Positions 8,267 to 17,805 of a stretch of DNA of 64,000 nt are shown piece after piece. The number at the start of each line of letters is the position of its first letter. Position 1 is the stretch's first letter. A program made the position numbers and the translations under genes. The stretch is from Gilliamella sp. App6-5 (GTDB lineage: Bacteria; Pseudomonadota; Gammaproteobacteria; Enterobacterales; Orbaceae). A model generated the notes under the pieces. That model had not been told where the DNA came from, made no database searches, and was given only the letters and a program-made list of their open reading frames with translations. The stretch lies in the NCBI RefSeq assembly GCF_001690525.1, contig NZ_LZGT01000101.1, positions 1-64,000 of the forward strand, read 5' to 3'.

Positions 8267-11200
8267 CTTAGCGAAAGCCGAAGCGATTTTTACTTCTTTG
8301 AATTGGAACAATGTCACAGCTGACAATATTTTACAACAACCGCTAGGTAGCAAAGAGCAGCAAAAGATTGCACTTTTAGGATTAAAAAGTGGCAAATGGG
8401 GTGACTATGTCAAAGTTGGTAACGCTTTTCAATGGCAAGATTATGTTAAGTGTAATAAAGCATATTTAGCTTTGTACGCCATTCGGATTGGGGTATCAGT
8501 GAGCCGAGCGTTAAAACTTGCTCATTATACTTATTCATCTTTGTTATTGCCGGTTATTATTGAACGTGGTGAGAATTATGCACAAAATTTTGTGCAACAA
8601 GCGTCTGCGCCTACAGATCTTGCTGTTCAGTTGGTAGATCGTTTAAATTTGATTATTCCTGAAAATAAAAATTATATCGGCGATTGGGCGTTGTATGCGG
8701 CGGTTGCTATGCGTGGTTGTGATGTTGTAAAGCATTTTTCAGTTGCTATTCATGATACTGATGTAGTCGACCCTTTTTACGATAAAATCCCTCCAAATAT
8801 AGCTCAATGTCAGCGTCGATTTATCGAACATATTCATATTGCTATTGCGTTAAATACACCTGCTACAGGATCTTTTAGTGAAGTGTTTCGCTTGGGGGTA
8901 ACATTAGGTTGGCTTGACCGAGAGCAAGCAAAAGAGTTAATTTTTTTAGCCTTAGATATCGCTATTCGTCCTATAGATCGTAAAGTATGGTTAGATACAC
9001 TTTATGATTTAGGTGTTACCGATGCTGAATTGTGTCAGCGAGTACCTGTTTTAATTCCATTACTAGCTATGGGTGAATCAGCAATCATTAATCGATTAGC
9101 GCCCGTTTTAATCCCCTTTGTTGATGATGAATTATTAATCGAAGTGATGACGGCATGCTTATCATCTAAAATAAAATCGGTCAAAAAATTAGTGTTAAAG
9201 ATTGCTCTAAATCGCAAAAAGCCCAAAAATGCTGATTTGTTTATGCCTTTGTTAAACCTATTACTTGATCAAACTGATGAGTCAATTATGGCTTTAACTA
9301 GCAAACTAATTACACAGTGGCATCTTGATAATCATACCGTACAATCTCATCCAACCGAATTACAACAACTTTGGCAACCAACACCGCCACTTTGGCAATT
9401 ACCGCCTTTTGAATTAGAACCTGTTTCCCCTGATGTATTAACTGAGTTAGCCTCTGAATTAGTAAAAAGAAACATATCGGGTCATGATAGTGTGACGGAA
9501 AGATTTTTAGCTGTAGCCAATATTATTGCTTATCACGATCCTCAAGCAGCAAAAGCGAGTTTAGCGGGTATAAAATTGCGGGTTGACCAGCTTCTTGGTT
9601 TTCTATTTTATTGGCGTAAAGGCGAAGAAATTCCGTATCATAAATACTTGTCTGATTTATTGAAAGCACGTGATTATATTGTTTGTAAAAACTTAGGCAA
9701 AATACCTTGTTTACTGTCGACACCAAGCATGAGTGATCTTTCAATAACAGTGGATGATCTTAGTCAACGATTAGCGATTTATCAACAGTTGAAAATTGAT
9801 GCATTAGAGGCGGATCTGTTTTTAGCCTTGACTCGTCTTGATGTTTCGACACAAACATCATCAACGATAGAAAAACTCAAGAAGTTAAATGTTGCAGTCG
9901 TTTTGCAATCAGGACAAAAAATGCCAATTGATGCTGGCTCTTTAGTATTACAGTATCTGGACGATCCAGTAATCGAACCTAAATTAGCGTTAAATACTTA
10001 TATTGAAGACGTACTGTCCCTGCCACAATCATTAAATTATTTTCCTAAACGTATTGGAAATAACGGGTTTACAAAAATTCTTGCTATTTTCCCGTTATGG
10101 AACGATAGTGCAATACCGTCAGATATTGATTGGGCAACATATTACCATCAAGGTTTTGAGTTCCAGCAAATTGTTAACAGACGTTCTCCTTTTGATGCAC
10201 GTTCTGCAATGACATTGTTAGCTATGCAACGCGCTAATTCGCCTTATGTGGCTGGCAATATGGCTCAAGCCGTGAATGATGCATGGCAAAGAGGTTTGCT
10301 TATTCCTGGTGTGGCGGATGTTTTGTTACTGGAGCGATTTAGTCAGGTTCCTTGTCGTATAGCTAGTTTGGTGTCAGTATTAACCGATATTGCAAAACAA
10401 GGCATTCTTTCGGTGGTTTGGCCTATTTTGGATCAATTAATCATCGCATCATGTAAAGCGCCGAGACTGTTATCTGGCACGCTTGAAACTGTTGATGCGA
10501 TAGCTGAGTTTTTACCAGAAGTTCAATATGCTGTCGATCAAGGCATAGCCGATGCCAATCAATTGCAATTACTTGGCATCAGAATGTTAGCCAGTAAAGA
10601 GGGTAGTGCTAATGCGATTAAGAAAGCAAAAGCCATAGTTGAAAAACTACCTAAAATCGCCCCTTTAACACAAGACGTATCGATGCAAGCTCCTGATGAT
10701 TTTGACCAAGTATGGTCAAAACCGCAAAAGGCTAAAGTTGTGCCTGAAGATAATGTTTCAATTACTATTAGTAAGCCTGTAATAGATCAATCATCACGCT
10801 TTTCTAAATCATTGGCTAAATCGTTAATGTTTACTTTAAAACTCCCCAATGTGTCTAACCAAGTTTTCCACATAGTAAAAAATGATTGGTATTATGATTT
10901 AGAATACGAATTCCAATGCGAAGCTTACCCAGCATTATCAAAAGATCAACAAGTTATATCTAATTTTCAATCAAGAGTTTGGTTACATTGGTGTATTAAC
11001 AAACGGTTACTTGTTGTTGAAAAAACACGTAATTGGCAAGAAAATAAAGATGGGCCATTATCAAGTATAGATAATCTGATTTTTTCAAAATCGTTAGTGA
11101 CAGTGATTATCGGATTGTTGGCTCAAGACAGTGATACTTATAAAGCAAATTTTATTTTTGAAAAAAATGTTAAAAAAGGAATCATTGATGCAGATACCAT

Positions 11201-11546
11201 GCGTAAAGCTATTATGTTGTTTCTCGATTATCCTGATTTAAGCCCAGCTAAATTAATTCGATTACTAGAAAAAAAGCCAAGTTTGTTGCCAATATTTTGT
11301 CCAGTATTAATTGAATGCATTAAGTTTGTTGGAAATCTAGTAAAACAAGGTGAAAAAATACCTGCTTGGATCAATCGGATTTTAGATATGTCATTAACCT
11401 ATGCCTCTTATTTGAAAGAGGCAACTAGGCGCGGTTATCTAACTGAACTTGATTCTCAATGGCAAGGATTAGCGGATATTGCCCAAGCAAAAGCAAAATC
11501 AGTAGCAGTAAACAAAGCAAAACAACTACTTGAATTACTTAAGTAA
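8256..11546 (+). CDS. Large uncharacterised partner of the SWIM protein, probably helical-repeat
   Basis: A 1,096-residue cytoplasmic protein with no signal peptide or membrane segment. Long stretches (about 200-480 and 620-790) have the leucine-rich amphipathic spacing typical of HEAT/ARM-like helical repeats, for example VPVLIPLLAMGESAIINRLA. Residues about 790-850 look like a charged linker (KPQKAKVVPEDN), followed by a separate C-terminal domain of about 250 residues. I see no nucleotide-binding or nuclease motif. ATG 8256 follows TTAAGGAAAA and lies inside the end of the SWIM gene. It may belong to the loosely defined large proteins that accompany SWIM genes (yehM-like or DUF6493-like), but I cannot confirm this by eye. 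Confidence 0.7.
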   Translation: MNANLAKAEAIFTSLNWNNVTADNILQQPLGSKEQQKIALLGLKSGKWGDYVKVGNAFQWQDYVKCNKAYLALYAIRIGVSVSRALKLAHYTYSSLLLPVIIERGENYAQNFVQQASAPTDLAVQLVDRLNLIIPENKNYIGDWALYAAVAMRGCDVVKHFSVAIHDTDVVDPFYDKIPPNIAQCQRRFIEHIHIAIALNTPATGSFSEVFRLGVTLGWLDREQAKELIFLALDIAIRPIDRKVWLDTLYDLGVTDAELCQRVPVLIPLLAMGESAIINRLAPVLIPFVDDELLIEVMTACLSSKIKSVKKLVLKIALNRKKPKNADLFMPLLNLLLDQTDESIMALTSKLITQWHLDNHTVQSHPTELQQLWQPTPPLWQLPPFELEPVSPDVLTELASELVKRNISGHDSVTERFLAVANIIAYHDPQAAKASLAGIKLRVDQLLGFLFYWRKGEEIPYHKYLSDLLKARDYIVCKNLGKIPCLLSTPSMSDLSITVDDLSQRLAIYQQLKIDALEADLFLALTRLDVSTQTSSTIEKLKKLNVAVVLQSGQKMPIDAGSLVLQYLDDPVIEPKLALNTYIEDVLSLPQSLNYFPKRIGNNGFTKILAIFPLWNDSAIPSDIDWATYYHQGFEFQQIVNRRSPFDARSAMTLLAMQRANSPYVAGNMAQAVNDAWQRGLLIPGVADVLLLERFSQVPCRIASLVSVLTDIAKQGILSVVWPILDQLIIASCKAPRLLSGTLETVDAIAEFLPEVQYAVDQGIADANQLQLLGIRMLASKEGSANAIKKAKAIVEKLPKIAPLTQDVSMQAPDDFDQVWSKPQKAKVVPEDNVSITISKPVIDQSSRFSKSLAKSLMFTLKLPNVSNQVFHIVKNDWYYDLEYEFQCEAYPALSKDQQVISNFQSRVWLHWCINKRLLVVEKTRNWQENKDGPLSSIDNLIFSKSLVTVIIGLLAQDSDTYKANFIFEKNVKKGIIDADTMRKAIMLFLDYPDLSPAKLIRLLEKKPSLLPIFCPVLIECIKFVGNLVKQGEKIPAWINRILDMSLTYASYLKEATRRGYLTELDSQWQGLADIAQAKAKSVAVNKAKQLLELLK

Positions 11547-11732
11547 GATGGTTATTTTTGGAAAATTGATTAGAACACCTAAAATATGTCTAATATAAAA
11601 GCAATGAATAATTAAATTTAATCATTATGTAAAGTGATATATAAAAAAACGTTATGATGATGATTATTTTCTATAAACATAATGTTGAATTATGTTATTG
11701 TTTTGCCTTTATTTTAATAAACAAGGAATATT

Positions 11733-12971
11733 ATGACTCATTCTTCTCATCCGTTGGTTCGTTTTTACTTAAAAGTAGGGTTGATACCGCAGATTTTATT
11801 GGGCTTAATATTTGGTATTATTCTCGCCGCAGTATCGAAAGATACCGCATTAGGAATGTCTCTTATAGGTGGACTATTTATTAATGCCTTAAAATCGGTA
11901 GCTCCTATACTTGTGCTCATTTTAGTGATTGCATCAATATCCAACCATCAGCATGGTAAACAGGCGAATATGAGATCGTTAATTACCCTTTATCTTGTTG
12001 GAATGATGTTAGCTGCACTATTAGCAACTATTGCTAGTTTTTTATTTCCATCGCAAATTTCATTTGGTGACACACTAAATAACCTTGAGCTTTCTCCGCC
12101 TAATGGCATTACCGAGGTGTTAAAAACGTTATTAGGCAAAATGATCGACAATCCAGTCAATGCGCTGATAAATGCAAATTATATTGGTCTTATTGTATGG
12201 GGAGTTGGTATTGGTTTAGCACTAAGGCACGCTAGTGAAAGCACTAAAACAATGATGAATGATCTGTCTTATGCTATCTCATTTATTGTCAGAATTATTA
12301 TCCGATTTGCGCCTTTGGGAGTCTTTGGACTTATCGCTTCAACATTAGCCGAAACAGGTTTTGATGAGCTGAAAAAATATGCTCATTTATTAATTGTATT
12401 AGTTTCTTGCATGGTGATTGTTGCATTGGTTATCAATCCATTACTTGCTTATCTAGTTATGCGAAAAAATCCATATCCACTTGTATTCACTGCTTTAAAA
12501 GAAAGTGCGATTCCTGCTTTTTTTACACGTAGCTCAGCAGCAAATATTCCTGTCAATATGGAAATCTGTAAAAAATATAATATGGATGAAGATACCTATA
12601 CCGTTGCTGTGCCATTAGGCGCTGCAATTAATATGTCGGGAGCGGCTGTTACTATAACGGTGTTAACTTTAGCCACAGTTAATTCAATGCCGGCTAGTGC
12701 TGGTATACATGTTGATATCTATTCTGCGGTATTACTTTGTATTGTAACTTCAGTATGTGCTTGTGGGGCATCGGGAATTGCGGGAGGATCTTTACTGCTT
12801 ATCCCTGTCGCGTGTAGTATGTTTGGTATTCCTAACGAAATTTCAGCTAAAGTGATTGGCATTGGGATTGCTATCGGCGTGATTCAAGATTCGGTTGAAA
12901 CTGCATTAAATTCGTCAAGTGATGTGGTTTTTATTGGCGCAGTTTCGTCGGCAGCGCAAAATAAAAAATAA
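11733..12971 (+). CDS. sstT: Serine/threonine:Na+ symporter
   Basis: SstT imports serine and threonine with sodium across the inner membrane. The 412-residue protein (E. coli SstT is about the same) has the dicarboxylate/amino acid:cation symporter fold with around nine hydrophobic segments. Recognisable parts include LIPQILLGLIFGIILA at the N-terminus, the serine-rich hairpin FFTRSSAANIPVNM, GAAINMSGAA, and the GIAGGSLLLIPVACSMFGIP segment. ATG 11733 follows an AAGGAATATT ribosome binding site. It is transcribed alone, convergent with the first DUF3829 gene, with an inverted repeat at 13,074-13,096 between them. Confidence 0.95.
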   Translation: MTHSSHPLVRFYLKVGLIPQILLGLIFGIILAAVSKDTALGMSLIGGLFINALKSVAPILVLILVIASISNHQHGKQANMRSLITLYLVGMMLAALLATIASFLFPSQISFGDTLNNLELSPPNGITEVLKTLLGKMIDNPVNALINANYIGLIVWGVGIGLALRHASESTKTMMNDLSYAISFIVRIIIRFAPLGVFGLIASTLAETGFDELKKYAHLLIVLVSCMVIVALVINPLLAYLVMRKNPYPLVFTALKESAIPAFFTRSSAANIPVNMEICKKYNMDEDTYTVAVPLGAAINMSGAAVTITVLTLATVNSMPASAGIHVDIYSAVLLCIVTSVCACGASGIAGGSLLLIPVACSMFGIPNEISAKVIGIGIAIGVIQDSVETALNSSSDVVFIGAVSSAAQNKK

Positions 12972-13073
12972 ATATCAACGCATATTAAATATTGAGTTCT
13001 ATTTGCATTCATCTACATAACCAACTACATAATGATATGCAGATGGTTATTTAACTAAAATTCATGCATTGCA

Positions 13074-13096
13074 AACGGTGTAATATTTACACCGTT
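13074..13096. terminator. Inverted repeat between sstT and the first DUF3829 gene
   Basis: AACGGTGTAA, a 3-base loop, then TTACACCGTT: a perfect 10-bp stem. T-runs next to it are short (TTGTTATTT), so termination is probable but not certain. The same hairpin with stronger flanking A and T runs lies downstream of the second DUF3829 copy, which shows that the duplicated block includes the terminator. Confidence 0.6.
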
Positions 13097-13168
13097 GTTA
13101 TTTATACCACTATTTATTGTCATTGATAATGACTAAAATGTTAGCAATGAAACGATGTTTATCTATTT

Positions 13169-14239
13169 TTAATTGATTACTTGATTATAGCCTTTAATTA
13201 CACTTTTAAGTTCCCCATTCAAAGAATCAACTTCTCTTTCTACAGTATTGGTCTGTAAATTTTTTAAAACTACTTTCATTTGATTAATCAATCCAGGTAA
13301 ACCATCAACAAAACGGTCATAATACATATCGTTTAAACCTTGTTGTTTAATCAATTTATTTTTGCCTTTATTCGTCATTAATTCATTGGTTATGGATTCT
13401 ATTTGCTGAATTTTTTGTTCAAGGGCTGATTTATCGAGATTTTTAAACTGGTTGTCTTCGTTAAAACTTTCATTGATTAAATCGATAACATCTTCAGATA
13501 AATCCATGATTTCCATGCAATTGTAGTTAAGTGTTAACCCTTTGTTTTTTATTTCTGATTTTTGAAATGCATGGATTTCTTTGTATAATTTACCATAAGC
13601 TGCTAAAGCCACACTTTTTGCTTCAACATATTGGTTATAAAGCGTGTCAAGATTATTTAACAGTTCAGGTAATTTGGCAAAGTCATCCAATTTGTACTCA
13701 TTATCTAAATAATATTTAGCTATCTGGTCATAAGCTAATCCTATTTCAACGTATTTATCACTTAATGCTTTGCCTGCGGCATCAAGTTCGGGTAACTCTG
13801 GTTTTAATGCTAATAACTCAGTAATCAATTGTTTATATTCATCAAGCTCCTTTGGTTCTGGGTGATAGCCGATAAAAAGTTTCGTTGGATTTTTTTTCAC
13901 ATAATTGACATCAATTTTACCGCTTTTATCACTAATACCTCTTAAAAAACCCTCAACTCTGCTATCAAGATAATAAAGAGAAGAAGTCATCTTGCCATGC
14001 CCATTCCCTCTTAATTCATCTGCAGCTTGGGCGACATTAGCATTAAAAACCTCTAGCCATATATTACCTTTACGTGCTTTCAGTGCAAATTGCCGTGAAA
14101 CATCTTCAGTCTTTTTAGAATCAGAAGGTTTAGCCTCTGAAGTTGCTGTGGGTTGTTGCGTTTTGTTTTCGGTTGGTTTGTCATCACAGCCAATCATCAA
14201 AAATCCAGCAATCAATACGGTTAAAAATTTTTTTTTCAT
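13169..14239 (-). CDS. DUF3829 (YiiG-like) lipoprotein, copy A
   Basis: A 356-residue lipoprotein. The signal peptide MKKKFLTVLIAGFLMIGC ends in a lipobox with Cys18. Asp19 at position +2 is the classical inner-membrane retention signal in enterobacteria, so it probably stays on the periplasmic face of the inner membrane. After a low-complexity Thr/Ser/Lys/Glu linker (20-50), the mature part is helical and resembles the DUF3829 family; its function is unknown. ATG 14239 follows TTAAGGAAATAAATA. A paralogue lies at 16,205-17,269. The two are almost identical across the central part (about 130-230) and at the signal peptide, and differ mostly at residues 30-125. An IS481-type relic lies just upstream in both cases. 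Confidence 0.8.
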   Translation of the reverse strand: MKKKFLTVLIAGFLMIGCDDKPTENKTQQPTATSEAKPSDSKKTEDVSRQFALKARKGNIWLEVFNANVAQAADELRGNGHGKMTSSLYYLDSRVEGFLRGISDKSGKIDVNYVKKNPTKLFIGYHPEPKELDEYKQLITELLALKPELPELDAAGKALSDKYVEIGLAYDQIAKYYLDNEYKLDDFAKLPELLNNLDTLYNQYVEAKSVALAAYGKLYKEIHAFQKSEIKNKGLTLNYNCMEIMDLSEDVIDLINESFNEDNQFKNLDKSALEQKIQQIESITNELMTNKGKNKLIKQQGLNDMYYDRFVDGLPGLINQMKVVLKNLQTNTVEREVDSLNGELKSVIKGYNQVIN

Positions 14240-14329
14240 TATTTATTTCCTTAATTTTGGCATTATAAATTCAGTGTGTTAATACTTTATTATCTTTTAA
14301 TGATTATTTCTAATAAAATATGAAGTTGG

Positions 14330-14690
14330 AACGATGAATTGCCATGTTTATGCTCAATTTTTATAATAATTCTGGCATTGATTGATATGATGGTTATTAC
14401 ATGTTTTAACAAATGAGATACGGTGAAGGATTAATTAATCACGAAACGGTATAGAATCCTGAATATTTTTTACAAAAATTTAGCTTGCTGTCTTAATTTA
14501 TCTTCAATCGGGCTTTGTTAGTTGATTATAAATGATCGGACGACTGACCATAAAATATTTAGCCAATCGATGGCGGTGTTTTTTTATGATATAGACGCCA
14601 TATCGCTTGTCTGGGATACGGCGTTAGGTATATGCATTACTGTAATTTCTGAAATTACTATCAACAACGCGAGTAATTACTAGAATTTAT
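14330..14690 (-). mobile_element. Decayed IS481-type insertion sequence, relic A
   Basis: Read on the minus strand, this stretch keeps scattered pieces also found in the better-preserved IS481-type relic at 33,774-34,350: the segment around the helix-turn-helix (14,560-14,640), the piece AAGATAAATTAAGACRGCAAGC (about 14,485-14,505), and the part corresponding to FVKRCNNHLI (near 14,390-14,410). All frames are broken and most of the catalytic domain is deleted. The outer end lies near CAACGCGAGTAATT (14,670-14,685). The same relic, similarly deleted, lies upstream of DUF3829 copy B. Confidence 0.6.
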
Positions 14691-14732
14691 CTATTTTTTA
14701 TTCGATACTTTTGCGATATTAAATTTTTTAAT

Positions 14733-14881
14733 TTACAGTGAATCTTCTATCTGTTTAATGTTATCTTTAGTAAAAGTAGTGTTTGTCTTTTCATTTATCT
14801 CTTTATTCTTTGCTATAGACCATAGGCTATCGAAGTCTTTGTCGTAGTGTTTTCATCTTCAAAAATTGCCTCTTTCACCTC
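14733..14881 (-). pseudogene. Possible decayed gene end of unknown family
   Basis: The minus strand has two short overlapping frames that join if one base is lost: one reads EVKEAIFEDENT, the other continues YDKDFDSLWSIAKNKE and ends FTKDNIKQIEDSL before a stop at 14,733. The amino-acid composition looks like real protein, unlike the surrounding AT-rich sequence. No start is visible. I do not recognise the family. Between here and acuI (14,882-15,054) I see only AT-rich sequence with an imperfect hairpin around 14,890-14,930. Confidence 0.3.
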
Positions 14882-15054
14882 TAAAGCTTGGTAGCATTAG
14901 GATTAATCCTACTTTTCGAAAGCACTACCAGTTTGATCGTTGTCATATGTAACATATCACGTTGCTTTTTCTTGAATGACTACTTATTATTGGAAACTTG
15001 TATTTAAGGTAAATACTCACTTTACTTGAGTACCTTAAGCTATAAGGAGACATT

Positions 15055-16050
15055 ATGTCATTCAATGCCATTATTCTAGAAAAAGAAGATGCGAAGGGGG
15101 TTACCTGTTCACTAAAAAATGTTAATAAACAACAATTATTAGCACAACAAGGTGATACATTAATCCAAGTGGCGTATTCAAGTATTAACTATAAAGATGC
15201 ATTAGCCATAACCAACAAAAGCCCAGTTGTAAGACAATGGCCAATGGTGCCAGGGATTGATGGTGTTGGTACGATTATTGAATGTGCCAGTGGCCGTTAT
15301 CAAAAAGGCGAACAAGTAATTTTAAATGGTTGGGGCTGTGGCGAAACGCATTGGGGGTGCTTGACGCAATATGCTTATTTACAATCTGACTGGCTGATTC
15401 CGCTACCCAACAATCTCACCGCTTATCAATCAATGATCATTGGCACCGCAGGTTATACTGCAGCTTTATGCGTCCAGCGTATTGTTGATTTTGGTGTAAA
15501 ACCACAAGATGGTATGGTGTTAGTAACGGGAGCAAGTGGCGGAGTGGGTTCGATTGCCATCACTTTACTAACTAAATTAGGTTATCAAGTTACGGCGTCG
15601 ACCAGTAAAACTGATGAAGCACATTATTTACAAAAACTGGGGGCGGCTAATGTCATTGATAGCCAAACCTTAAAAGAAACGGGTAAACCATTACAAAAAG
15701 AACTATGGTCAGCTGTTGTTGAGGCGGTTGGTTCGTACACTTTAGCCAATGTTTGTGCACAGACCCAATATGGCGGAATTGTTGCTTGTTGTGGGCTTGC
15801 CCAAGGCATGGACTTTCCCGCTACCGTTGCGCCATTTATTTTACGTGGCATAACTTTGGCTGGTGTGGATAGTGTCATGGCAAGTTATGATAAACGTGTA
15901 TTGGCATGGAATTTATTAGCGCAGCATCTGGATGAAGAGATCTTATCTTATGTCGGCAGAACAATCACATTAAATGAGTGTGTGGAAGTGGCAAATAAAA
16001 TGATCGCAGGAAAAATAAAAGGGCGCTTTGTTGTTGATGTAAACAAATGA
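15055..16050 (+). CDS. acuI: Acrylyl-CoA reductase-type zinc-free alcohol dehydrogenase (AcuI/YhdH family)
   Basis: A 331-residue member of the medium-chain dehydrogenase/reductase superfamily, YhdH/AcuI branch, which reduces acryloyl-CoA with NADPH. Features seen: SSINYKDALAITN near residue 40, the VPGIDGVGTI segment, the NADP-binding fold starting VLVTGASGGVGSIA (about 155-168), and the C-terminal GRFVVDV. The zinc-binding residues of classical alcohol dehydrogenases are absent, as is normal in this branch. ATG 15055 follows an AAGGAGA ribosome binding site. It is a single-gene unit lying between the two DUF3829 blocks and facing the second across a bidirectional terminator. The physiological role could be removal of toxic acryloyl-CoA. 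Confidence 0.9.
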   Translation: MSFNAIILEKEDAKGVTCSLKNVNKQQLLAQQGDTLIQVAYSSINYKDALAITNKSPVVRQWPMVPGIDGVGTIIECASGRYQKGEQVILNGWGCGETHWGCLTQYAYLQSDWLIPLPNNLTAYQSMIIGTAGYTAALCVQRIVDFGVKPQDGMVLVTGASGGVGSIAITLLTKLGYQVTASTSKTDEAHYLQKLGAANVIDSQTLKETGKPLQKELWSAVVEAVGSYTLANVCAQTQYGGIVACCGLAQGMDFPATVAPFILRGITLAGVDSVMASYDKRVLAWNLLAQHLDEEILSYVGRTITLNECVEVANKMIAGKIKGRFVVDVNK

Positions 16051-16104
16051 ATCTAGGTATTGCTAAACAGTGGTATCTTGATTCGCTCATTTACTATAAA
16101 GTTA

Positions 16105-16139
16105 TAAAAAAAACGGTGTAATATTTATACCGTTTTTTT
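16105..16139. terminator. Bidirectional terminator between acuI and DUF3829 copy B
   Basis: An A-run, the stem AACGGTGTAA/TTATACCGTT (one G-T or mismatch position), then a run of seven Ts. The flanking A and T runs allow it to work for acuI on the plus strand and for the DUF3829 gene on the minus strand. Confidence 0.75.
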
Positions 16140-16204
16140 ATAACACTATTTATTGTCATTGATAATATCTAAAATGTTAGCAATGAAACGGTTTTTATCC
16201 ATTT

Positions 16205-17269
16205 TTAATTGATTATTTGATTATAGCCGTCAATTACACTTTCAAGTTCCCTATTCAAAGATTCAACTTCTCTTTCCGCTGTGTTGGTCTGTAAATTTTT
16301 TAAAACTACTTTCATTTGATTAATTAATCCAGGTAAACGATCAACAAAACGGTCATAATACATATCGTTTAAACCTTGTTGTTTAATTAATTTACTCTTG
16401 CCTTTATTCGTCATTAATTCATTGGTTATGGATTCTATTTGCTGAATTTTTTGTTCAAGGTCAGATTTATCGAGATTTTTAAACTGGTTGTTTTCGGTAA
16501 AGCTTTCATTGATCAACGCAACAATATCTTCAGATAAATCCATGATTTCCATGCAATTGTAGTTAAGTGTTAACCCTTTGTTTTTTATTTCTGATTTTTG
16601 AAATGCATGGATTTCTTTGTATAATTTTCCGTAAGCCGCTAAAGCAACACTTTTTGCTTCAACATATTGGTTATAAAGCGTGTCAAGATTATTTAACAGT
16701 TCAGGTAATTTGGCAAAGTCATCCAATTTGTACTCATTATTTAAATAATATTTAGCTATCTGGTCATAAGCTAATCCTATTTCAATATATTTATCACTTA
16801 ATGCTTTGCCTGCGGCATCAAGTTCGGGTAACTCTGGTTTAAATGCTAATAACTCAGTAATCAATTGTTTATATTTATCAAGAACCTCTGGTGTTGGGTG
16901 AGAACCGATAAAAAGTTTTATTGAATTTTTTTTCGCATAATTGACATCAATTTTACCGTTTTTATCACTGATACCTCTTAAAAAATCCTCAACTCTGCTA
17001 TCAAGATGATAAAGAGAAGAAGTCATATTGCCTCGTCCTCTTAATGCTTCTGCAGCTTGGGAAACATTAGTATTAAAAACGTCTAGCCATATATTACCTT
17101 TACGTGCTTTCAGGGCGAATTGTTGTGAAACATCTTCAGTAGTTTTAGACTCAGAAGATTTAACTTCTGAAGCAGCTGTGGGTTGTTGCGTTTTGTTTTC
17201 GGTTGGTTTGTCATCACAGCCAATCATCAAAAATCCAGCAATCAATACGGTTAAAAATTTTTTTTTCAT
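16205..17269 (-). CDS. DUF3829 (YiiG-like) lipoprotein, copy B
   Basis: A 354-residue paralogue of the protein at 13,169-14,239. Signal peptide and lipobox are identical (Cys18 followed by Asp19, Asp20), so inner-membrane anchoring is again expected. Differences concentrate between residues 33 and 125, including a two-residue deletion (ELRGNGHG in copy A, ALRGRGN here), while the central block from about 130 to 230 is nearly unchanged. This uneven pattern fits either selection on the N-terminal half or gene conversion of the centre. The function is unknown. The gene is transcribed away from chaB and ends at the shared terminator facing acuI. Confidence 0.8.
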   Translation of the reverse strand: MKKKFLTVLIAGFLMIGCDDKPTENKTQQPTAASEVKSSESKTTEDVSQQFALKARKGNIWLDVFNTNVSQAAEALRGRGNMTSSLYHLDSRVEDFLRGISDKNGKIDVNYAKKNSIKLFIGSHPTPEVLDKYKQLITELLAFKPELPELDAAGKALSDKYIEIGLAYDQIAKYYLNNEYKLDDFAKLPELLNNLDTLYNQYVEAKSVALAAYGKLYKEIHAFQKSEIKNKGLTLNYNCMEIMDLSEDIVALINESFTENNQFKNLDKSDLEQKIQQIESITNELMTNKGKSKLIKQQGLNDMYYDRFVDRLPGLINQMKVVLKNLQTNTAEREVESLNRELESVIDGYNQIIN

Positions 17270-17369
17270 TATTTATTTCCTTAATTTTGGCATTATAAAT
17301 TCATTGTGTTAATACTTTATTATCTTTTAATGATTATTTCTAATAAAATATAAAGTTGAAACAATGAAT

Positions 17370-17720
17370 TGCGATGTTTATGCTCAATTATTCGTAATAA
17401 TTCTAGCATTGATTGATACGATGGTTATTACATGTTTTAACGAATAGATACGGTGAAGTATTAATTAACCACAAAACGGTATAGAATCCTGAATATTTTT
17501 TACAAAAATTTAGCTTGCTGTTTTAATTTATCTTCAATCTAGCTTTGTTCTTTGTTAGCTGATTATAAATGATCGGACGACTGACCATAAATATTTAGCC
17601 AATCGATAACGGTGATTTTTTATGATATAGACGCCATATCGCTTATCTGGGATACGGCGTTAGATATATGCATTACTGCCATTGCTGAAATTACTATCAA
17701 CAATGTGAGGTATTCCGACT
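17370..17720 (-). mobile_element. Decayed IS481-type insertion sequence, relic B
   Basis: This is nearly colinear with relic A (14,330-14,690), with the same deletions and only scattered base differences, so the relic was already dead when the lipoprotein block was duplicated. The similarity to copy A stops near 17,710 (CTATCAACAATGTGAGG), which marks one edge of the duplicated block. Confidence 0.6.
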
Positions 17721-17805
17721 CGTTAGACCACATCAGCGGGTTCTTAAATGAAATTAGCGCTTGTATTATTTTATAAATGGGAATACATTCATTGGAGTGC
17801 TATTT

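Noticed and set aside
11654-11884. Plus-strand frame overlapping the start of sstT
   Set aside because: It is out of frame with sstT over most of its length and ends inside it; sstT has the better ribosome binding site and clear homology.
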